Below are positions 6,431-7,291 of a stretch of DNA of 7,291 nt, piece after piece. This DNA is from Actinomycetes bacterium (lineage in GTDB: Bacteria; Actinomycetota; Humimicrobiia; Humimicrobiales; Humimicrobiaceae): positions 1 through 7,291 of the forward strand of contig JAUVXY010000071.1 in the NCBI GenBank assembly GCA_030603375.1, given 5' to 3'. Positions within the stretch are counted from its first letter, which is position 1; each line of letters opens with the position of its first letter. Under the pieces are notes generated by a model. That model was not told the DNA's origin and made no database searches. It worked only from the letters and a program-made list of their open reading frames with translations. Position numbers and translations under genes: made by a program.

Positions 6431-6708
6431 ATTGTAACTTTCATCTTTGTTTTATTAAAATTTTAAATAGCTATAACATGATTTTTTAAAGTTTACCAGA
6501 AAGAATCAATTATGTTAATAAGCCACAGTTTAATTGCTGCTATATGCAGCTATTTTATATGACTGGTTTTTAATTTATTAGTTTCAGGGGATAAACATTT
6601 AATTAATTTAAAGTTTCATAAAAATATTAAAATATTGAAACCTGTTGATTTTTTATTTTTAATCAAAAAATGAGATTTAAGTGTTAAAATCATCTACTAC
6701 TGCAAGAA
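6431..6708. other. AT-rich intergenic region with inverted repeats, no gene seen
   Basis: No convincing ORF, tRNA or rRNA is visible on either strand. The region holds the leader and presumed promoter of the lipid kinase. Near its start is a perfect 12-bp palindrome TTAAAATTTTAA (6455-6466). Further on are GCTGC/GCAGC around TATAT (6536-6550), GTTTCA/TGAAAC (6613-6618 with 6636-6641) and TTGATT/AATCAA (6645-6650 with 6661-6666). None is followed by a clean T tract of terminator type. In DNA this AT-rich several such repeats are expected by chance. Confidence 0.5.
6613..6666. repeat. Two adjacent AT-rich inverted repeats
   Basis: GTTTCA (6613-6618) pairs with TGAAAC (6636-6641); four bases later TTGATT (6645-6650) pairs with AATCAA (6661-6666). 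Loops are 17 and 10 bases. They lie just downstream (in minus orientation) of the decayed ORF fragment at 6709-6918, so they could be leftover 3' hairpins of that gene, but neither has the GC-rich stem of a typical terminator. Confidence 0.3.
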
Positions 6709-6918
6709 TTAAAAATAAAAATTGGAGCAGTCAGTCAGCCAGAGAGCCTTCTTGTATAATTCATCCCCAAACCCTATCTTAGTTTTTAAATAACTCAAGA
6801 TGTTTGCAGGGCCTACATTAGAAAATATTTTTACTTTATTTTCAAGAATAAATTCTAAAAATTTAATGATTTCAGATTTATAACCTCTAACTGAACCCCG
6901 TGGTTTAGCAGGTTTTTC
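6709..6918 (-). pseudogene. Unrecognised gene fragment truncated at the IS21 remnant
   Basis: The minus strand is open for 69 codons from 6918 down to a TAA at 6711-6709, with no start codon at its 5' end; an in-frame TAA at 6921-6919 closes it upstream. The peptide has a basic beginning (KPRGSVRGYKS), an amphipathic KSEIIKFLEFILENK stretch and ILSYLKTKIGFGDELYKKALW, giving a plausible protein composition rather than random translation. I do not recognise the family. Its 5' limit falls within a few bases of where istB similarity begins on the opposite strand. This suggests that the upstream part of the gene was lost or displaced by the IS element or a later rearrangement. It may also be a chance open frame. 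Confidence 0.4.
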
Positions 6919-6923
6919 TTAAG

Positions 6924-7277
6924 GGACACAGATTACTATCTACCCAAGTTAGCGAGATGCTGTCAGCCCTGTATCTTTTAAAAGCTGATAATAGTTATTA
7001 CAAGCAGCTAGATTATTATATAAAGCCAGATATTCTTATTCTGGATGAGCTGGAATTTAAAAAGATACCGAACTATAGCGCTGATAATATTTTAGCTTCA
7101 GCCATAATAGACAGGATTGTTCATTACTCTACAGTTATTAAGGTAAATGGCAGAAGTTACAGGACCAAAAACAACAAGAAGGAAAGAAAGGGGGAAGAAG
7201 ATGTGATATTTTTTGCTTACATCTATGGAATTTTCGTGGCCCATAACTCTGGAATTTTGTTTGACTTTGAGGTGTGA
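6924..7277 (+). pseudogene. istB: IS21-family istB remnant, 5'-truncated with an internal deletion
   Basis: IstB is the AAA+ ATPase helper of the IS21 transposase. Reading in the frame of ATG 6957, similarity to istB begins at about 6924 (GHRLLSTQVSEML), before that ATG. It continues through ALYLLKADNSYYKQLDYY and the Walker B strand DILILDEL, with EFKKIPNYSAD after it. The reading then jumps directly to NILASAIIDRIVHYSTVIKVNGRSYRTK, the normal C-terminal block. From memory of the family, about 30 residues between SADD and GDNILAS are missing, including the sensor-type STIITTN segment, with the frame kept. The N-terminal part with the Walker A P-loop is absent. The last ~30 residues run past the usual C-terminus into the IS end before TGA at 7275-7277. 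It cannot be a working ATPase. Confidence 0.8.
7226..7258 (+). repeat. Direct repeats TGGAATTTT in the IS21-type right end
   Basis: TGGAATTTT occurs at 7226-7234 and again at 7250-7258, 24 bases apart, with GTGGC at 7236-7240 between them. IS21-family termini characteristically hold several short repeated motifs that serve as transposase binding sites, and these copies lie directly after istB as expected. Confidence 0.45.
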
Positions 7278-7291
7278 ACGGGAAACCTAAA

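Larger units (their letters stand above)
6921..7277 (+). mobile_element. Remnant of an IS21-family insertion sequence (right portion)
   Basis: Only the 3' part of istB and the sequence after it survive; istA, the first part of istB and the left end are not in the window. The left edge at about 6921 touches the truncated minus-strand fragment. The right edge is uncertain but lies near 7260-7280, since sequence up to about there resembles IS21 ends with short repeats. No flanking target duplication can be defined because the left terminus is gone. The element is immobile by itself. Confidence 0.65.

Noticed and set aside
6536..6550. GCTGC-TATAT-GCAGC hairpin as a terminator
   Set aside because: The stem is only five pairs, no T tract follows on either strand, and no gene ends next to it.
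6613..6641. GTTTCA...TGAAAC looked like a CRISPR-repeat pattern
   Set aside because: It occurs once, has no spacer-repeat periodicity, and no cas genes are nearby.

Overview
This is an AT-rich bacterial chromosomal segment (roughly one third G+C by eye) carrying seven intact protein genes and one decayed IS element. Strong Shine-Dalgarno sites (AAGGAG, AGGAGG), extended -10 promoters, a lipoprotein signal and DegV/YegS-type genes suit a low-GC bacterium such as a Firmicutes relative or an Atribacterota-like lineage. No marker gene here fixes the phylum, so this placement is an inference.

Layout. Positions 103-1865 (+) form a two-gene unit: a membrane-anchored HD-GYP cyclic-di-GMP phosphodiesterase and a small multi-pass membrane protein whose start overlaps its stop codon. 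The first gene appears to start at an ATT codon just behind a strong ribosome binding site and a perfect inverted repeat. Positions 1888-4122 (-) hold degV, 5-formyltetrahydrofolate cyclo-ligase and a GT2 glycosyltransferase, in transcription order from a well-formed promoter upstream of degV. Positions 4123-4347 are the divergent promoter region. Positions 4348-5544 (+) encode a solitary lipoprotein of the branched-chain amino acid (LivK-like) substrate-binding family, ending in an intrinsic terminator that overlaps its last codons. Positions 5555-6430 (-) encode a YegS/DgkB-type lipid kinase, convergent with it. Beyond 6430 the sequence is decayed: AT-rich DNA with hairpins, an unrecognised open fragment on the minus strand (6709-6918), and the 3' half of an IS21-family istB gene with an internal in-frame deletion (6924-7277).

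Functionally the intact genes are mostly envelope, signalling and housekeeping genes: c-di-GMP turnover, fatty-acid binding, folate interconversion, polyprenyl-linked sugar transfer, solute sensing or uptake, and lipid phosphorylation. No defence locus, CRISPR array or clearly new multi-gene system is visible. The points most worth a second look are the ATT start and its operator-like repeat, the membrane partner of the HD-GYP protein, a 14-codon ORF overlapping the glycosyltransferase start, the orphan binding protein, and the rearranged IS21 scar.
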